DNA of 64,000 bases from Capnocytophaga haemolytica (GTDB lineage: Bacteria; Bacteroidota; Bacteroidia; Flavobacteriales; Flavobacteriaceae). The DNA lies in the NCBI RefSeq assembly GCF_001553545.1, contig NZ_CP014227.1, positions 1,842,501 through 1,906,500 on the forward strand, written 5' to 3'. A program made the position numbers and the translations under genes. This document shows, in pieces, positions 17,548 to 26,134 of this stretch (position 1 is the first letter of the stretch; every line of letters begins with the position of its first letter). The notes below the pieces were generated by a model. That model saw nothing but the letters and a program-made list of their open reading frames with translations. It was not told where the DNA came from and did not search any database.

Positions 17548-17833
17548 TTTTATTACGCTTTATGGTATGAGTTTATAGCGCTATGAGCTCGTTTTGACTT
17601 CGGACTAAATCCGTTCTGAATCCGTTCTGAATCCGTTCTGAATCCGTTCTGAATCCGTTCTGAATCCGTTCTGAATCCGTTCTGAATCCGTTCTGAATCC
17701 GTTCTGAATCCGTTCTGAATCCGTTCTGAATCCGTTCTGAATCCGTTCTGAATCTGTTCTGAATCCGTTCTGAATCCGTTCTGACTTCGTGATGTGTTCG
17801 AGTGCTGTCCGAGATCCTTAGGTGCTGGGGCGG
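17548..17833. repeat. 11-bp phased tandem array U2 (26 units, 16 near-identical)
   Basis: Sixteen copies of AATCCGTTCTG (17608-17783, one C-to-T variant) sit inside a longer stretch of degenerate units that keep the same 11-bp phase. On the minus strand these read CGGATTTAGTC, CGAAGTCAAAA, CGAGCTCATAG, CGCTATAAACT on one side and CGAAGTCAGAA, CGAACACATCA, CGGACAGCACT on the other. The unit therefore fits CGRAnnnnnnn. The homogeneous block is free of stop codons in all three minus frames, but no start codon leads into it. Confidence 0.93.
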
Positions 17834-18036
17834 GATACTTCGGTTGTGGCTGTGGGCATTCGCGTCGGATATGCGAGATCGGTAGGGATTTTTTTCGTAT
17901 AAATAAGGTGACCCCTCTTAAAATAATTGCTATTCAATTGGCTTTTTCTCTAAAAATAATTCAACACAAGAAGCTCATTTTCAGGTTATAACAAGAGAAT
18001 CAAACTCATATAAGAAAGTTTTTTTCATAAAATTAC

Positions 18037-18066
18037 TTGTATATTCAAAAATAGGTCGTATATTTG
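18037..18066 (+). promoter_or_regulatory. recQ promoter
   Basis: TTG 18037-18039, 19-bp spacer, TATATTTG 18059-18066. It overlaps an in-frame ATG at 18064 and so rules it out as the start. Confidence 0.7.
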
Positions 18067-18120
18067 TATTTTAAATCAATAACAAACAAAACTCGATATA
18101 GCAATAGATTACTATTTGAT

Positions 18121-20310
18121 ATGGATATGATTAAGAATGATTTACAAGGTGCCTTGAAGCATTACTTTGGTTTTGAAGCATTTAAAGGGCATCAGGAGGA
18201 GATTATCAGGAGCGTTATCAATAAAGAGAATACGTTTGTGATTATGCCTACTGGTGGGGGTAAATCGCTTTGCTATCAGCTTCCTGCATTGGTGTCGGAA
18301 GGTACGGCGATTGTGATCTCGCCGCTGATTGCGCTGATGAAGAACCAAGTAGATGCGATGCGGGGCATTTCGTCTACCGATAGCATTGCGCACGTACTCA
18401 ATTCGTCATTGACCAAGAATGAGATCCGCGAGGTGATGGATGACATCAGTGCGGGGCGTACGAAGCTGCTGTATGTGGCACCAGAGTCGCTCATCAAGGA
18501 GGAGTATGCAAACTTTCTTAAGACGGTTCACATCTCGTTTGTAGCGGTGGATGAGGCACACTGTATCTCGGAATGGGGGCACGACTTTCGTCCTGAGTAC
18601 CGCAATATACGTTCTATCATTGAGCGCCTGGGGAATAATATTCCTATTGTAGCGCTAACGGCTACGGCTACGCCTAAGGTGCAGGAGGATATTTTGAAGA
18701 ACTTGGGTATCTTGGATGCGAAGGTGTTCAAGTCGTCGTTCAACCGCCCTAATCTTTACTATGAGGTACGCCCTAAGACGAAGAGCATTGATGCGGACAT
18801 CATTCGTTTCATTAAGACGAACCCTAAGAAGTCGGGCATAGTGTACTGCCTGAGCCGTAAGAAGGTGGAGGAGCTGACCCAGACGCTGCAAGTGAATGGG
18901 ATTTCGGCAGTGCCTTACCACGCTGGGTTGGACGCTAAGACGCGTGCCAAACACCAGGATATGTTCCTAATGGAAGAGGTGGATGTGGTGGTTGCTACCA
19001 TTGCTTTTGGTATGGGGATTGATAAGCCTGATGTGCGGTTTGTGATTCACTATGATATTCCAAAGAGTATTGAGAGTTATTATCAGGAAACGGGGCGCGC
19101 AGGACGCGATGGCGGCGAGGGGCATTGCATTGCGTTCTACTCATATAAGGATGTTGAGAAGCTCGAGAAGTTTATGATAGGGAAGCCTATTGCTGAGCAA
19201 GAGATTGGTCAGGCGTTGTTGCAGGACATCGTGGCGTATGCAGAGACGTCGAGCTCAAGACGTAAGTTTATCTTGCATTACTTCGGCGAGGAGTTCGACG
19301 AGGTAAATGGCGAAGGGGCTAATATGGACGACAATGTACGCTTCCCGAAAGAGAAGAAGGAGGCTAAGGAAGATGTAGTAAAGCTGCTAAATATAATATT
19401 AGCTACGAAGCAAAAGTTTAAGGCTAAGGAGATTGTCAATACGCTCATTGGTAAGGTAAGTGCCCTGATCAAAGCACATAAGATTGACGAACAGGAGTTC
19501 TTCGGTATTGGTAAAGAAAAGGATGACAATTATTGGATGGCACTGCTCAGGCAGGTGATGGTCAATGGGCTCATTCGCAAGGATATTGAGACCTACGGAG
19601 TGATGTTTATCACTGATAAAGGTAGGGCTTATTTGGAGACAGTACCTTCGTTTATGATGACCGAGGATCACAACTTTGACGAAGAGCCTGAGGACACAAA
19701 TACTTCTTCGGGAGCCACTGCTGACTCTGTGCTCTTAGAGATGCTGAAAGACCTGCGCAAGAAGGTGGCTAAGCAGAAGGGCGTTCCTCCATTTGTGGTG
19801 TTACAGGATCCGTCGCTGGAAGATATGGCACTGAAATACCCTATCACAATTACCGAGCTTACCAATGTACACGGGGTTGGTGAAGGGAAAGCAAAGAAAT
19901 ATGGGGCTCCTTTTGTGGAGCTAATTGCGAAGTATGTTGAGGAGAATGATATTCTGCGTCCTGAGGACTTAATCGTGAAGTCCACAGGGTCTAACTCCTC
20001 GTTGAAGTTGTTTATCATTCAGAACATTGACCGCAAGTTGCCTCTGCCAGATATTGCTAAAGCAAAAGGTTTAGAGATGAGCGACTTCCTCAAAGAGATG
20101 GAACAGATAGTGTACAGTGGTACTAAACTTAATATTGACTATTGGGTGAATGAGATTCTTGATGAGGAACAGCAAGAGGAGCTACACGAGTACTTTATGG
20201 AAGCAGATACGGATAAGATATCAGTGGCTTCGAAGGAGTTTGCAGGTGATTACGAGGATGAAGAGCTACGCATCTACCGCATTAAGTTCATCAGTGAGGT
20301 GGCAAACTAA
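18121..20310 (+). CDS. recQ: ATP-dependent DNA helicase RecQ lacking zinc cysteines
   Basis: 729 residues from the ATG at 18121 (the ATG at 18127 is an alternative). Helicase motifs: Walker A MPTGGGKSL near residue 43, VDEAHCISEWGHDF near 143, and ETGRAGRDG in motif VI. RQC and HRDC domains follow (HRDC-like near 545-615, with LTNVHGVGEGKAKKYG). The zinc-binding segment that normally carries four Cys reads SSSRRKFILHYFGEEFD then GEGANMDDN, with no Cys. Family knowledge: 3'-5' helicase in RecF-pathway repair. It converges with dnaA over a shared terminator. Confidence 0.95.
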   Translation: MDMIKNDLQGALKHYFGFEAFKGHQEEIIRSVINKENTFVIMPTGGGKSLCYQLPALVSEGTAIVISPLIALMKNQVDAMRGISSTDSIAHVLNSSLTKNEIREVMDDISAGRTKLLYVAPESLIKEEYANFLKTVHISFVAVDEAHCISEWGHDFRPEYRNIRSIIERLGNNIPIVALTATATPKVQEDILKNLGILDAKVFKSSFNRPNLYYEVRPKTKSIDADIIRFIKTNPKKSGIVYCLSRKKVEELTQTLQVNGISAVPYHAGLDAKTRAKHQDMFLMEEVDVVVATIAFGMGIDKPDVRFVIHYDIPKSIESYYQETGRAGRDGGEGHCIAFYSYKDVEKLEKFMIGKPIAEQEIGQALLQDIVAYAETSSSRRKFILHYFGEEFDEVNGEGANMDDNVRFPKEKKEAKEDVVKLLNIILATKQKFKAKEIVNTLIGKVSALIKAHKIDEQEFFGIGKEKDDNYWMALLRQVMVNGLIRKDIETYGVMFITDKGRAYLETVPSFMMTEDHNFDEEPEDTNTSSGATADSVLLEMLKDLRKKVAKQKGVPPFVVLQDPSLEDMALKYPITITELTNVHGVGEGKAKKYGAPFVELIAKYVEENDILRPEDLIVKSTGSNSSLKLFIIQNIDRKLPLPDIAKAKGLEMSDFLKEMEQIVYSGTKLNIDYWVNEILDEEQQEELHEYFMEADTDKISVASKEFAGDYEDEELRIYRIKFISEVAN

Positions 20311-20346
20311 GGGCTTATTGTATTTATATATTAGGTCTAATAGAAG

Positions 20347-20390
20347 AGAGAGGATTGATAGATCAACTATCAATCCTCTCTTTTATTTTA
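20347..20390. terminator. recQ/dnaA bidirectional terminator
   Basis: 15-bp stem (20347-20361 with 20367-20381), 5-nt loop, T-rich on the recQ side and A-rich on the dnaA side. Confidence 0.85.
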
Positions 20391-20403
20391 ATATGTTTTG
20401 TCT

Positions 20404-21822
20404 TTACTCAGTAAACTTAGTGTCTAATTCTACTACGTATCGCTTGAACATCTGGTCTGTCTCTACTAAGTTCTCCACCGTTTTGCAAGCGTGTAACACT
20501 GTTGCGTGATCGCGTTGCCCTATCTGTGAGCCAATAGTAGTAAGTGAGTTCTTGGTATACTTCTTAGCAAAGAACATTGCTAATTGCCGTGCTTGGACTA
20601 CGTTACGTCTGCGTGTTTTTGACTGTAAGGATTGTATATCCAAATTGAAGTAGTCAGCGATAATCTGCTGAATATGGTCGATAGTAAGTTCGACACGGTG
20701 ATTTTTAACCGACCTTTCAATAACACTTTGTGCCAACTCAATAGAATACTCTTTACGTTCAAAAGCAGCTTGTGCAATAAGCGAGTTGCTTACGCCTTCT
20801 AATTCACGAATATTAGTACGGACATTCTCGGCTAAGTAAGCGATAATTTCACCATCAATATCAGCACCATCAGTATAGAACTTATTCTTAAGTATCTGAA
20901 AGCGCATTTCATAGTTAGGAGCTTGTAACTCAGCTGATAGCCCCCACTTAAAGCGAGAGAGCAGGCGTTGCTCTATATCGAAGAGGTCTACGGGAGCTTT
21001 ATCAGAAGTGAGTATTACTTGACGTCCATTTTGATGTAAGTGATTAAATATATGGAAGAAGGCATCTTGTGTCTTCACCTTCCCTGCTAAGAACTGTATA
21101 TCATCCACTATCAGTACGTCAATCAGCTGATAAAAGTAAATAAAGTCATTCAATGCATTCTTATCTTTCCCTGTAGAGGCAGCAATAAACTGCTGTGTAA
21201 ACTTCTCTGCAGAAACATAAAGTACTTTCTTCTTAGGATGCTTCTCCTTGATATCCACACCTATAGCATGTGCTAAGTGGGTTTTACCTAAACCTACTCC
21301 TCCAAATATAAACAAGGGATTAAAGGCTGTCTTTCCAGGTTTATTAGCAACTGACATTGCAGCCGAACGTGCTAAGCGATTTGCAGAGCCTTCAACAAAG
21401 TTATCAAAATTATAGTGTAAGTTTAGCTGTGGGTCAATAGTAATTTCACGGATCCCTGGTATTACAAAAGGATTTCTCAGTTCAGGGTTTTTACTTTCCG
21501 AGGTTATAGGTAGCGACTGTTTAGCCAGTTCTGGGCGATTCGTACTTGGCAATTGTTCTGGGCGAGCAGCAGGAGTATCAATAATATATACAAGTCGTGA
21601 CCCCGTACCTAAAGTAAGGGTCATAGCAGATTTGAGAAGAGAAATATAATTCTCCTCTAACCATTCACAAAAAAACTTGCTAGGGACTTTAATTTTGAGT
21701 GTATTATTCTCTAACCCCATCGGTATAATGGGCGCAAACCACGTATTAAATGGCGCTTCATCGATGTTGTCGTGGATAAATTCCAGACACTTTGTCCATA
21801 CTTTTTCAGCCGCTTCTTTCAT
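20404..21822 (-). CDS. dnaA: chromosomal replication initiator DnaA
   Basis: 472 residues with all four domains: N-terminal domain I (VWTKCLEFIHDNID), a linker, an AAA+ domain III with Walker A GGVGLGKTHLAHA and Walker B VLIVDDIQFLAGK, and domain IV with the DnaA signature RDHATVLHACKTVENL. Family knowledge: opens oriC. Upstream there are two adjacent DnaA-box-like sites, fitting autoregulation or an origin. Confidence 0.97.
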   Translation of the reverse strand: MKEAAEKVWTKCLEFIHDNIDEAPFNTWFAPIIPMGLENNTLKIKVPSKFFCEWLEENYISLLKSAMTLTLGTGSRLVYIIDTPAARPEQLPSTNRPELAKQSLPITSESKNPELRNPFVIPGIREITIDPQLNLHYNFDNFVEGSANRLARSAAMSVANKPGKTAFNPLFIFGGVGLGKTHLAHAIGVDIKEKHPKKKVLYVSAEKFTQQFIAASTGKDKNALNDFIYFYQLIDVLIVDDIQFLAGKVKTQDAFFHIFNHLHQNGRQVILTSDKAPVDLFDIEQRLLSRFKWGLSAELQAPNYEMRFQILKNKFYTDGADIDGEIIAYLAENVRTNIRELEGVSNSLIAQAAFERKEYSIELAQSVIERSVKNHRVELTIDHIQQIIADYFNLDIQSLQSKTRRRNVVQARQLAMFFAKKYTKNSLTTIGSQIGQRDHATVLHACKTVENLVETDQMFKRYVVELDTKFTE

Positions 21823-21861
21823 AAATTAACTGCTTTTGTGATACTCGTTTTTGCTTAAAAT

Positions 21862-21892
21862 TTTGACTATTAGACTTTTTATAGTAACTTTG
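21862..21892 (+). promoter_or_regulatory. promoter of the thioesterase gene
   Basis: TTG 21863-21865, 19-bp spacer, TAACTTTG 21885-21892, followed by GCCCGC. The predicted leader of about 130 nt spans the DnaA boxes. Confidence 0.6.
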
Positions 21893-21929
21893 CCCGCTCA
21901 AAACAGACTATTATTTCAGTCAGCAAAGT

Positions 21930-21949
21930 TGTGAATAAATTCTGGATAA
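21930..21949 (-). promoter_or_regulatory. two adjacent DnaA-box-like sites upstream of dnaA
   Basis: On the minus strand TTATTCACA (21938-21930; fits TTATnCACA) and TTATCCAGA (21949-21941; one mismatch to TTATCCACA), 2 bp apart. A/T-rich DNA follows to 22030. Confidence 0.55.
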
Positions 21950-22033
21950 AAAAAATTATTTAACACTTGTTTTTTTACTTTTTTTTACAGTACATTTTTT
22001 TAACAAGTTATTAAGACATTTATTATATTGTAT

Positions 22034-22453
22034 ATGAAAGAGTTATATTTTGACTACAAATTGCGTACACGTTATGCAGAAACTGACCAGATGGGGGTAG
22101 TATACTATGGTAATTATCCGCAATATCTCGAACTTGGGCGTGTAGAGTGGCTCCGCGATATTGGCTTTACTTATAAAGAAATGGAAGCCGAAGGGGTGAT
22201 GATGCCCGTTGTCTCTCTACAAATTCACTACAAAAAACCAGCTCTTTACGATGAGGTTATCACCATACGTACAAAACTCAAATCCCTACCTACCACTAAA
22301 ATAGAGTTCGACTACGAGATCCTCAACGCACAAGGTGAACTGATCTCCACTGCCAATACAGTGCTCGTATTTGTCGATGCTAAAACCTTCCGCCCTATCC
22401 GCTGCCCCGAGAAGGTCTTAAAGATGATTCAAGCGCGCATTGAAGAGAACTAA
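22034..22453 (+). CDS. acyl-CoA thioesterase, YbgC/FadM-type hotdog fold
   Basis: 139 residues from the ATG at 22034. The hotdog signature YAETDQMGVVYYGNYPQYLELGR carries the catalytic Asp of the 4-hydroxybenzoyl-CoA thioesterase family (DQMGVVYYGNY). Family knowledge: cytoplasmic thioesterases hydrolysing short or medium acyl-CoA; the physiological substrate cannot be told. It overlaps the converging WG-repeat-like gene by 4 bp. Confidence 0.88.
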   Translation: MKELYFDYKLRTRYAETDQMGVVYYGNYPQYLELGRVEWLRDIGFTYKEMEAEGVMMPVVSLQIHYKKPALYDEVITIRTKLKSLPTTKIEFDYEILNAQGELISTANTVLVFVDAKTFRPIRCPEKVLKMIQARIEEN

Positions 22454-24168
22454 AAATAGTCTTCGCCCGTGCCTACATCTACCCAGCCTTTTTTACCATT
22501 ACGCCACACGCGATAAAAGTGTGGTGTGACGCGTTTTACTTTGTCATAAGTAGCTGATTTTTGGTAAGGTGCTATGCCTATTTTACCCTCTTTTTCAAAG
22601 AAGAGTACCCCCTTTTCATAATAGAACTTATCCTGCTCAATAGGAAGCAGCTCTTTGAGATTTACACTAAGAGGGCGAAAGATCTCTTGCATTCTTTCTC
22701 TTCGGTCGTTCTTATCGCTGAGGGACAACGTATCGCGTATGCTTTCATTAGGGTCTCGAAACTCATAAAGTCCATAGCGATTGCCTTTCTGCGCTATGAT
22801 ATAACGCTGATTAAAAGAACTTTTATCATTTGAAAGCACATAGTCATTGCCGTCATAGTAATAGGTTTTTGTAGCTGTTTCTGCGAAAGTAAGTGCTACC
22901 TCCAAGGGGATATTAGCGAGTATAAAAGGTTTGAGGCCTTCCTCTTCTCTGTTATAGCCAAACTCACCCTCTCTAACTTCAAGATAGTGCTGCCCCTCTT
23001 TTACAGATAGCTCAAAGCTCGTGTAAGGCACCGTACCACACACTGAAAAACGTCTTGGTTTTACTTTCACACGCTTACCTCGATGATCGTAATAGCCAAC
23101 CCCCTTTTCATTGAGCTCTTCTACCAAATCTGACCTACCTTTTTTATTGCCATAATGATAAAAATACGCTCCCCGAACCTTCCCTAATGGAACTCGCTTT
23201 AAGTACACATCATAAACATCTGCCGAACGCTTATGTTTCCCTATAGTATAGCCTCCGTAGTCAAACTCAGTCTCGTCGTTTAAAAGTGCTTCATAAGTAT
23301 CCTGAAGTAGGTTCTCTCCTGATTTCCCTACAATACTGTACCGACCTTTTTCATCACAATAAAGTGTTTTAAACCCATTTAGGTCTACATCTAAATCATA
23401 CATTGAAGAAGAAATACACCTCATCTTACTACTACCTTCACCTTCTATTATCGCTATATTACCTGAGCGATGAGGTAAAAATAGCCCACGAATCTTGTCA
23501 TTTCGATCTATCATTGCATAAATCTCTTTGCCCTCATCCCAAGTAAGGAGTAAAACATTATAACTCTTGTCATTAGATTGCCATTGCCACCCCTCATCGT
23601 AAGAAGAATCAAATTCAAGCGTCTGATAGATGATGATTTGTTTATTTAAAAACCGAATCACGTACTTTATGATCTCCTCTGCATCTACGTCAATACCCAA
23701 GCGATTGAGCTGCCGCTTAGAATAACGCAAAATAGCAGGGTCGTCATAATCATCTTTAGTCCAAGAGGCAGTGAGTTTGAAACTCTTATCTATAAAATCC
23801 TCAATTGTAGTCTTTCTTAGATTGCTGGGGATAACCTTTAGCGGAAGTTCTTTGGATATCTCTTGCCAAGAGTAGAGTGTATCACTGAGTTCAGCACGTG
23901 GGATAAGTTTAGTATATTGATTGAAGTTAGCCTTCTCCTTAGAAATATTTTTATTGATAATGGAGTTCTTAATTGACAGCGTATCAAAAGAAAATATAAG
24001 CTCACGATAGGAATCGCCCACCTTCTTAAGAAAGGTAAAATTGCCCTCTTCATCGTAAGCGATAAGATCTACCTTTCCTCGTATATCAAATTTTAGTTGC
24101 GCTTTAATTTCTGATATACAAGATAAAAAAATAAGCAATAATATATGGAATTGTGTTTGTTTTAGCAT
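22450..24168 (-). CDS. secreted WG-repeat-like protein, unknown function
   Basis: 572 residues from MLKQTQFHILLLIFLSC, an export signal; a longer in-frame reading would extend into the rhomboid gene and lacks sense. The middle and C-terminal parts hold loose repeats of the WG type (for example KGRYSIVGKSG, KGNRYGLYEF, KEGKIGIAPYQ, RNGKKGWVDVGTG), each likely a beta hairpin. Family knowledge: WG repeats occur in many Bacteroidetes surface or periplasmic proteins of unclear role. It is the last gene of a five-gene minus-strand unit. Confidence 0.72.
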   Translation of the reverse strand: MLKQTQFHILLLIFLSCISEIKAQLKFDIRGKVDLIAYDEEGNFTFLKKVGDSYRELIFSFDTLSIKNSIINKNISKEKANFNQYTKLIPRAELSDTLYSWQEISKELPLKVIPSNLRKTTIEDFIDKSFKLTASWTKDDYDDPAILRYSKRQLNRLGIDVDAEEIIKYVIRFLNKQIIIYQTLEFDSSYDEGWQWQSNDKSYNVLLLTWDEGKEIYAMIDRNDKIRGLFLPHRSGNIAIIEGEGSSKMRCISSSMYDLDVDLNGFKTLYCDEKGRYSIVGKSGENLLQDTYEALLNDETEFDYGGYTIGKHKRSADVYDVYLKRVPLGKVRGAYFYHYGNKKGRSDLVEELNEKGVGYYDHRGKRVKVKPRRFSVCGTVPYTSFELSVKEGQHYLEVREGEFGYNREEEGLKPFILANIPLEVALTFAETATKTYYYDGNDYVLSNDKSSFNQRYIIAQKGNRYGLYEFRDPNESIRDTLSLSDKNDRRERMQEIFRPLSVNLKELLPIEQDKFYYEKGVLFFEKEGKIGIAPYQKSATYDKVKRVTPHFYRVWRNGKKGWVDVGTGEDYF

Positions 24169-24181
24169 ATCTGTATAGTTT

Positions 24182-25000
24182 TTAAATATCACCCTCTCCC
24201 CTACTCGCCTCAAAGAGAAACTTCTTTTCCTTGTCCGTAAGCGACATATACCCGCTGGCTGCCACTTTCTCCAATAACCGCTCATATAAGAGCTTTGAGC
24301 TTTGGACTTTGAGCTTTGAGGTATCAGACTGCTCACTGCTCACCTCTCGCTTCTGACTTCTCGCTTCTGACTTCTCACTTCTCACTTCTTGCTTCTGACT
24401 GCTAACCACTAACCACTGACCGCTAATCACTGAAATTGCTCCCCCAAATATTCCCCCAAAGTGTGCTATCTTACCACCAACATCGGCTTTGAGGGTAAAT
24501 ATATCGTAAAGCACAATTGCCAGCACTAAGTACACCACCCGCAACCTAAATCGCAACAGATACACCTGGTAAGTAGGCTTGCACAGGGCGATATACACGA
24601 GCAAACTCATCACCGCTGCAGAGGCCCCCAAGAGAATACTCCCTCCTGTAAAGGCTGGCGCGTAGTTGCTCACTATGAGGAATGCTGCCCCCCCAAAGAG
24701 AAGTCCGCAGAGGTAAGTACGCAGTAGCTCTCGCACTGAAAACAATTGTGTAAATGCCTGCCCTACCAAGCAGAGCAGCAACATATTGCCCAAGAGGTGC
24801 TCCCATTTCAGGTGGTAGAAGCCATAGCTTACGAGCGTCCACCAACGCTCGGCAAAAGCCTCAAAAGTCGGAGGTACACAAAGCCAATCATTGAGCTGAT
24901 ACTCACTCACAACGCCCGTATAGATAGCTACCTTTGCCCCTATAAATAGCAGCACACACAGCCCCACCAACAGCCCTATAATTGCAGCCTCTTTTCTCAC
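24182..25000 (-). CDS. rhomboid-family intramembrane serine protease with repeat-derived tail
   Basis: 272 residues, GTG start overlapping the lpxB stop by 4 bp. Six membrane segments occupy about 5-190. Catalytic Ser127 lies in LLGASAAVMS and His180 in GGKIAHFGGIFGG, with the HLKWEHLLGNM loop. Residues about 191-237 (SSQKQEVRSEKSEARSQKRE and on) are hydrophilic and encoded by a 20-unit 7-bp repeat array, unlike any rhomboid domain. The gene then resumes with LYERLLEKVAASGYMSLTDKEKKFLFEAS, a short helical domain seen at the C-terminus of Bacteroidetes rhomboids. So the array acts as a linker. Confidence 0.9.
   Translation of the reverse strand: MRKEAAIIGLLVGLCVLLFIGAKVAIYTGVVSEYQLNDWLCVPPTFEAFAERWWTLVSYGFYHLKWEHLLGNMLLLCLVGQAFTQLFSVRELLRTYLCGLLFGGAAFLIVSNYAPAFTGGSILLGASAAVMSLLVYIALCKPTYQVYLLRFRLRVVYLVLAIVLYDIFTLKADVGGKIAHFGGIFGGAISVISGQWLVVSSQKQEVRSEKSEARSQKREVSSEQSDTSKLKVQSSKLLYERLLEKVAASGYMSLTDKEKKFLFEASRGEGDI
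24290..24429. repeat. 7-bp degenerate tandem array (20 units) inside the rhomboid gene
   Basis: Twenty in-phase heptamers: GAGCTTT, GGACTTT, CTCACTG, CTCGCTT, CTGACTT, CTCACTT, CTAACCA, CTGACCG and variants. Because 7 is not a multiple of 3 the translated repeat is 7 residues long. The reading frame is kept (140 bp is not divisible by 3, so the flanks have adapted). Confidence 0.9.
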
Positions 25001-26130
25001 GGTTCACTATTCACTGTACACTGTTCACTATTCACTACTAACTGGGCTACTTTATCACTTGCTCCCTCACCACCTAACTTTTCTCGTAGCTTTACATAGT
25101 CTTTAAACACATCATAGCGGTAGCGCAAGCTCAGTAACTTGTTCAGCTCCACCTCCAAATTGCGCTTACTGAGTGCCCCCTGAATGAGTTCCGTAACCAC
25201 AGGCTTATCCATAATGAGGTTCACTAATGAGATATACTTGAGCTTAATCACCCGCTTAGCAATCTGATACGAGAACCAATTACCTTTGTAGCACACCACT
25301 TCGGGCACGTTGAGCAGTGCCGTCTCAAGCGTAGCCGTACCGCTGGTTACCAAGGCTGCAAACGACACAGAGAGCAAGTCGTAGGTCTTGCCGCTGACAA
25401 AGTGCACATTCTCCTCGCGGATAAACTGCTCATAAAAACTGTACTCCTGCGAAGGAGCCCCCGCAATGACGAATTGGTACTGGTGATAATCATCGACCAC
25501 AGAGAGCATTATCCGTAGCATCTTGGCGATCTCCTGCTTGCGACTGCCAGGCAACAACGCAATAATAGGACGCTCATCTAAGCCATTTTCAGCCTTGAAA
25601 GTTGCCTCATCTACCTCCTTGCGCTGGGCGATAGCGTCTAAGAGCGGATGCCCCACAAAGTGCACAGGATAGCCGTGCTTCTGCTCATAAAAATCCTTTT
25701 CAAAAGGCAGAATCACGTACATCGCATCTACATCGTGCTTGATCGCCTTAATGCGCCCCTCCTTCCACGCCCAAATCTGAGGCGAAATGTAGTAATGCGT
25801 AGGGATCCCCTGTTGCTTAGCCCAAGCGGCGATGCGCATATTAAAGCCTGGGTAGTCGATAAATAGCAATCGGTCGGGGGCAAAAGCCGCAATATCGCGC
25901 TTGCAGAGGGCAATATTCTTAAAGATAGTGCGCAAGTTGGTCAGCACCTCCCAAAAGCCCATAAAGGCGAGGTCGCGGTAATGCTTTACCAACACACCCC
26001 CAGCAGCCTGCATCTGGTCGCCCCCCCACACGCGAAACTCCGCCTGCGGGTCTATCTTAGTGATTGATTTCATCAAGTTCGCCCCGTGCAAATCCCCCGA
26101 AGCCTCCCCTGCTATGATATAGTATTTCAT
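24997..26130 (-). CDS. lpxB: lipid-A-disaccharide synthase
   Basis: 377 residues, full length GT19 fold. It starts MKYYIIAGEASGDLHGANLM, the hallmark motif, and has FIDYPGFNMRIA, PQIWAWKEGRIK, FVGHPLLDAI and LLPGSRKQEI. Family knowledge: joins UDP-diacylglucosamine and lipid X at the inner membrane in lipid A synthesis, so the organism makes LPS. The last 14 or so residues (LVVNSEQCTVNSEP) come from a 7-bp repeat array. The stop overlaps the rhomboid start (GTGA). Confidence 0.95.
   Translation of the reverse strand: MKYYIIAGEASGDLHGANLMKSITKIDPQAEFRVWGGDQMQAAGGVLVKHYRDLAFMGFWEVLTNLRTIFKNIALCKRDIAAFAPDRLLFIDYPGFNMRIAAWAKQQGIPTHYYISPQIWAWKEGRIKAIKHDVDAMYVILPFEKDFYEQKHGYPVHFVGHPLLDAIAQRKEVDEATFKAENGLDERPIIALLPGSRKQEIAKMLRIMLSVVDDYHQYQFVIAGAPSQEYSFYEQFIREENVHFVSGKTYDLLSVSFAALVTSGTATLETALLNVPEVVCYKGNWFSYQIAKRVIKLKYISLVNLIMDKPVVTELIQGALSKRNLEVELNKLLSLRYRYDVFKDYVKLREKLGGEGASDKVAQLVVNSEQCTVNSEP
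25002..25043. repeat. 7-bp tandem array (6 units) at the lpxB 3' end
   Basis: GTTCACT, ATTCACT, GTACACT, GTTCACT, ATTCACT, ACTAACT. Translated as the LpxB C-terminus on the minus strand. Confidence 0.85.
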
Positions 26131-26134
26131 ATCG

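Noticed and set aside
17608..17783. A repeat protein encoded on the minus strand of the 11-bp array
   Set aside because: All three minus frames are open within the array, but no start codon leads in without a stop and the flanks do not code.
24169..24336. N-terminal extension of the WG-repeat-like protein
   Set aside because: It overlaps the rhomboid 3' end, lacks a signal peptide at its start, and the start at 24168 gives one.
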